Source: Microbacterium bovistercoris (GTDB taxonomy: Bacteria; Actinomycetota; Actinomycetes; Actinomycetales; Microbacteriaceae). From it: a stretch of 64,000 nt of DNA. Where the stretch lies: assembly GCF_003387575.1 (NCBI RefSeq), contig NZ_QUAB01000010.1, positions 1 to 64,000 on the forward strand. Reading direction: 5' to 3'. Below the pieces are notes generated by a model. It was not told the DNA's origin. It searched no databases and saw nothing but the letters and a program-made list of their open reading frames with translations. The position numbers and the translations under genes are program-made. This document shows positions 61,074-64,000 of this stretch, piece by piece (within the stretch, counting starts at the first letter, position 1; each line of letters begins with the position of its first letter).

Positions 61074-61645
61074 TCGCACTCCGCCTGTCCACGCGTCGCC
61101 GGCCCCGGGGCGCCCTGCGCGGTGAGGTGAGCGGAGATGACGGCGTTGACCGCGTTGAAGTACTCCCATTCGGGATCGTAGCTCTCGGTGCCGTACCCCA
61201 TCGGCGCGCCCGTGTCGGCATCGCGCTGTGTTCCCGGATCTGCGCGGATCGTGGCGATGGCTGCGTCGATCGCCGCCGGTGACAGTATGTCGGGGTCCTC
61301 GAACGCGTCTGCGAGTGCTTCACGGGTGCGGTCCGTGGCGCCCTCGCTGAACTCGATCCGGTACTCGCAGACCCGGCCGTCGGTCATCGTGTACTCGACG
61401 GTCAAGTCGGGCTCCTGCGCCCACGGCTGCCACACACCGAGCGTGGCGGCAGCGGCCGCACCACCGACCGCCAGGAGAGCGCCGGCCGCGATGACGGTGG
61501 CCGCGCTGCGCGGTGCGAATCGTCGCAGTCGGCTGCCCGAGGTCGCCCGCACCATCCGCTTCAATTCAGCACGTTCTTCCGCGCTGAGCCGTCCGGGGTC
61601 AGCCGTCTCGAGCATGGCTGTGATGTCGTCGCCGGGTCTGGTCAT
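61070..61645 (-). CDS. membrane protein, putative anti-sigma factor
   Basis: A 191-residue protein with a cytosolic N-terminus (about 1-47: MTRPGDDITAMLETADPG), one transmembrane helix (about 48-68, AATVIAAGALLAVGGAAAAA) and an external domain with two Cys. It lies upstream of, and overlaps, the sigma gene. Position and topology suggest an anti-sigma factor, although no zinc motif is seen and the gene order is the reverse of the usual one. Confidence 0.7.
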   Translation of the reverse strand: MTRPGDDITAMLETADPGRLSAEERAELKRMVRATSGSRLRRFAPRSAATVIAAGALLAVGGAAAAATLGVWQPWAQEPDLTVEYTMTDGRVCEYRIEFSEGATDRTREALADAFEDPDILSPAAIDAAIATIRADPGTQRDADTGAPMGYGTESYDPEWEYFNAVNAVISAHLTAQGAPGPATRGQAECE

Positions 61646-61756
61646 GAGTGTTGAGCCTCCTCTGTTGGGTTCACAGAGGACATGCGAGTTCCGGGCGGAA
61701 TCGTCCCCGGCGCACTGCGATTCGCCGAAGACAGGGCAGCTGGCTGCCGACCCGCC

Positions 61757-62659
61757 TCAGCCCTCGAGGCGGATGCCCCAGCGCAGCGTCCAGGTCTCGC
61801 CGAGGGCGAGGCGGCGCACGCCGCGACCGGAGTTGAACGCCTCAGCGGGCGCGGTCATCGGCTCGACCGCGACGGCGAGCTGCTGGCCCGGGTAGCGCTC
61901 GGTCGTGTACACCTGCACGTAGTCGAAGCCCTCGCCCTGCCAGAGCTCGGCGCGGCGACCGTCCGGCGCGGTGAGGGTGGTGCGTGCGACGCCGTCCGCG
62001 TCGCGCAGAAGCGTTGCGAAACCTGTGTCCAGTTCGACATCGCCCAGGCGCCTGCCCTCGCGCAGATCCGTGCCGCCCGACACCGGGGACTCGCCGATCG
62101 GCAGCATCCGGTCGTCGGTCTCGAAGAAGGTGCTCGCGGGCACGCGCAGCACGAGCTCGCGCGGGTCGACGTCGCCGATCGTCAGGTACGGATGCGTGCC
62201 GAGCGCGACTGCCGCGGGGACGGCCGAGCTGTTCGAAAGCGTGTGCTCGACGTCGATCCCGGCATCCGTCAGTGTGTAGGTCACCGCGGTCTCGACCAGA
62301 TACGGATAGCCGGTCTGCGGCACGATCGTGGCGCGCAGCTCGATCCGCTCATCCGACGCCGAGGTCGTCTCGTAGGCGGTGTACCGGAGCAGCCCGTGGC
62401 TGGCATTGCGCAGCTTCGGCTCGGTGATCGCGAGGGCGCGCTCGGTGTCGCCGTCCTGCCAGACGCCGTCGCGGATGCGGTTCGGCCACGGCGCGAGTAC
62501 GACGCCCGAGCACATCGGCGTGGGCTGGTCCTCGGGGTAGGGCGGGACGACGTCGACCCCTCCGACGGTCAGGTGCCGCAGCGAGGCGCCGACCTGCGCG
62601 ATCTGCGCGGTCACGTCGCCGCGGCGGAGATGATGCTGGATGCCGGTGGGGGAGGTCAC
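61757..62659 (-). CDS. aldose 1-epimerase family protein
   Basis: A 300-residue galactose-mutarotase-like protein. Catalytic elements are His in RNASHGLLRY and HPYLTIGDV (VALGTHPYL) and Glu in VAVEPMTAPAEAFNSG. It interconverts anomers of free aldoses, helping galactose or glucose metabolism. GTG at 62659 is six bases after TACGAT (62671 to 62666, minus strand), so the transcript is probably leaderless; GTG at 62662 is the alternative. Confidence 0.88.
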   Translation of the reverse strand: MTSPTGIQHHLRRGDVTAQIAQVGASLRHLTVGGVDVVPPYPEDQPTPMCSGVVLAPWPNRIRDGVWQDGDTERALAITEPKLRNASHGLLRYTAYETTSASDERIELRATIVPQTGYPYLVETAVTYTLTDAGIDVEHTLSNSSAVPAAVALGTHPYLTIGDVDPRELVLRVPASTFFETDDRMLPIGESPVSGGTDLREGRRLGDVELDTGFATLLRDADGVARTTLTAPDGRRAELWQGEGFDYVQVYTTERYPGQQLAVAVEPMTAPAEAFNSGRGVRRLALGETWTLRWGIRLEG

Positions 62660-62709
62660 CACGTCATCGTACGGCGGCGGCCGGGGCACGGAGGACGGCC
62701 TCGTGCGAG

Positions 62710-63099
62710 TCAGGCTCGCGCGGCGGTGCGCTCCTCGAGGATCGTGGCGTGATCGCTGCGCGCGAGGTAGTCGCGGATGGCGTCCCGGCTGCGGCTGAGG
62801 CACGCGATGCGCTCCTCGATCCCGTCGAGCTCGGTGGCGAGCATCTCGGCCACCGTGCGCGGGCACGTCGGCTGCTGCAGCGCCGCGGCGTCGTCGAGCG
62901 CGAGGATCTCCTTGACCAGGCGCGTGGTCAGCCCGGACTGCACCAGCCCGGCGATGCGCCGGACCAGTTCCACGTGCCCCTCGTCGTAGGTGCGATAGCC
63001 GTTCGGCTCGCGGTGCGGCCTGAGCAGTGACTGCTGTTCGTAGTACCGGATGAGGCGGGGAGAGACCCCCGCGCGCTCCGCGACTTCGCCGATCTTCAT
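62710..63099 (-). CDS. MerR-family regulator
   Basis: A 129-residue regulator. The helix-turn-helix (MKIGEVAERAGVSPRLIRYY) and wing (PNGYRTYDEGHVELVRRI) are standard; a coiled coil and a short C-terminal tail (EERIACLSRSRDAIRDYLAR) follow, with Cys residues that could bind metal or a thiol. It is divergent from the MFS gene and probably controls it through the MerR-type promoter at 63129-63160. Confidence 0.9.
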   Translation of the reverse strand: MKIGEVAERAGVSPRLIRYYEQQSLLRPHREPNGYRTYDEGHVELVRRIAGLVQSGLTTRLVKEILALDDAAALQQPTCPRTVAEMLATELDGIEERIACLSRSRDAIRDYLARSDHATILEERTAARA

Positions 63100-63128
63100 G
63101 CGTCTCCGATCGATCTTCGGAACAAAGC

Positions 63129-63160
63129 TTGACATTGACACTAGTGTCATACTTTACCGT
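63129..63160 (+). promoter_or_regulatory. MerR-type promoter of the MFS gene
   Basis: TTGACA (63129-63134) and TACCGT (63155-63160) are separated by 20 bp, or 19 if TTACCG is taken as the -10. The spacer contains the palindrome TGACACTAGTGTCA (63136-63149). The whole block resembles the TipA-like promoter at 48779-48809. Confidence 0.7.
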
Positions 63161-63167
63161 CGTCCAC

Positions 63168-64000
63168 ATGACCGACAACACCTCTCTCCTCGCCGGACCA
63201 GACGCCGCCGGCATCCGCCCGCCTGCCACTGAGCGCCTGCCGTGGCGATCGCTTCTGATCCTCGGCGGCGCGACCTTCACGATGGTCACCGCGGAGATGC
63301 TGCCTGCCGCCGTGCTCCCGCAGATGAGTGACGGTTTGGGCGTGAGCGAGGCCCAGGTGGGGCTGCTCGTCTCCGTCTGGGCTGCGGCCGTCGTGATCGG
63401 GAGCTTCCCGCTCGTGCGGCTCACCCGTCGTCTCGATCGGCGCACCGTCATCGCTGCCGCGCTGGTCGCACTCGCAGCCTCCACCCTCCTCACCGCCGTC
63501 GCGCCGGTGTACCCGATCGCCGCCGCTGCCCGCGTGGTTGGGGCGCTCGCGGTAGGGCTGCTGTGGGCGACGACGAACGCTCTGACCGCTGATCTCGTCC
63601 CCGGTCGCAGCCTCTCCCGAGCGGTCGCGGTTGTCCTCGGCGGAGCGACACTCGGGACCGTCATCGGTGTTCCGCTTGCCAGCGTGCTCGCACAGGCCAT
63701 CGGGTGGCGGGCGGCGTTCGTCGGTGTCGCAGGCGTCGCGCTCGCAGCGGCGCTTGCCGTGCGTTTCGTGACGGTGCCCGCCTCCGCGGACGGGAGCGCT
63801 CCGGACACCACCCACGAGAGCGCTGCGAGCGACCGGGAGCCGGTGCACGGCGTCAGGCTGCTGCTCACCGTGACGCTCCTGGTGTCGCTGCTGCTCGTCG
63901 GGCACTACGGCGCCTTCACCTTCATCACGCGTCTGGTGGAGCCGACCGCCGTGAGCGTACCCGGAGGCACCGGCACCATGCTGTTCCTGTTCGGGCTGGC
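63168..64000 (+). CDS. MFS transporter (partial, runs off the window)
   Basis: The first 277 codons of a major-facilitator drug exporter, cut by the end of the window. After a 27-residue cytosolic N-terminus, helix 1 carries GGATFTMVTAEMLPAAVLPQ, and motif A-like RLTRRLDRRTVI follows helix 2. The sequence ATTNALTADLVPGRSLSRAV is typical of the AraJ/YdhP-type group. It starts 8 nt after the -10 TACCGT and is divergent from a MerR gene that likely activates it. Confidence 0.88.
   Translation, partial: MTDNTSLLAGPDAAGIRPPATERLPWRSLLILGGATFTMVTAEMLPAAVLPQMSDGLGVSEAQVGLLVSVWAAAVVIGSFPLVRLTRRLDRRTVIAAALVALAASTLLTAVAPVYPIAAAARVVGALAVGLLWATTNALTADLVPGRSLSRAVAVVLGGATLGTVIGVPLASVLAQAIGWRAAFVGVAGVALAAALAVRFVTVPASADGSAPDTTHESAASDREPVHGVRLLLTVTLLVSLLLVGHYGAFTFITRLVEPTAVSVPGGTGTMLFLFGL

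Noticed and set aside
61757..63868. Upstream extension of the aldose epimerase to about 700 residues
   Set aside because: The extra part is antisense to the MerR and MFS genes and lacks family motifs; GTG at 62659 with a -10 box six bases before it gives a normal 300-residue epimerase.

Overview
The window is GC-rich DNA with actinobacterial features: GTG starts, many leaderless genes (TANNNT 6-7 nt before the start codon), Tat signals, frequent 'ggatgcc/gcatcc' words, and short stop/start-overlap operons. Gene content (DUF3073, SCP-like sterol carrier, Pr6Pr, twin CrcB, adaptor-less RND pump) suggests a soil or plant-associated Microbacteriaceae, most likely Microbacterium. This is inferred from composition and gene content, not from a search. 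I found no rRNA, tRNA, CRISPR, IS element or prophage.

Layout: 0-3 kb holds a secreted metzincin protease divergent from a NarL-type two-component pair. 3-17.4 kb is a carbohydrate-utilisation locus around a LacI regulator. Leftward run FAD oxidoreductase, GH1 and GH36. Rightward run a sugar ABC importer (binding lipoprotein and two permeases), a Tat-exported toroid-type enzyme with two small carbohydrate-binding modules, a hydroxyacid dehydrogenase-like protein and an SGNH esterase. The locus ends in the decayed C-terminus of a Gfo/Idh/MocA oxidoreductase. 17.4-23.6 kb is a 5-oxoproline operon (GntR; NRAMP-like transporter, PxpA, fused PxpB-PxpC, biotin carboxylase). 23.6-35.7 kb is mixed: TetR, uracil permease, purC, PadR plus DHA2 efflux pump, an XRE switch with three operators, purD, Nudix and small proteins. 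35.8-38.4 kb is purM-purF.

38.4-49.6 kb carries an MFS pump, a sigma/membrane-protein pair, a secreted I36-like inhibitor, a Phd/VapC-type toxin-antitoxin module, a MOSC protein, DUF3073, a universal stress protein, PadR-DUF4097, glycogen phosphorylase and a TipA-like MerR. 49.7-53.3 kb is a second small sugar cluster (DUF2264-like fragment, GH29 fucosidase, Gfo/Idh/MocA). 53.4-64 kb holds a flavin amine oxidase that looks circularly permuted, Pr6Pr, two CrcB channels, TetR plus a very large RND pump, a second sigma/anti-sigma pair, an aldose epimerase and a MerR-regulated MFS pump cut by the window end.

The most unusual feature is a set of dispersed palindromic repeats in three families. 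Family A has the core CGAGACGAAGGGCG, family B the core CCTGAGCCTGTCGAAGGG, and family C is 58 bp long. They sit at gene ends, where they supply stop codons and in one case the ribosome binding site. They are also inserted in frame inside the PxpB-PxpC fusion, PurF and an MFS transporter, always where a linker or loop would be.
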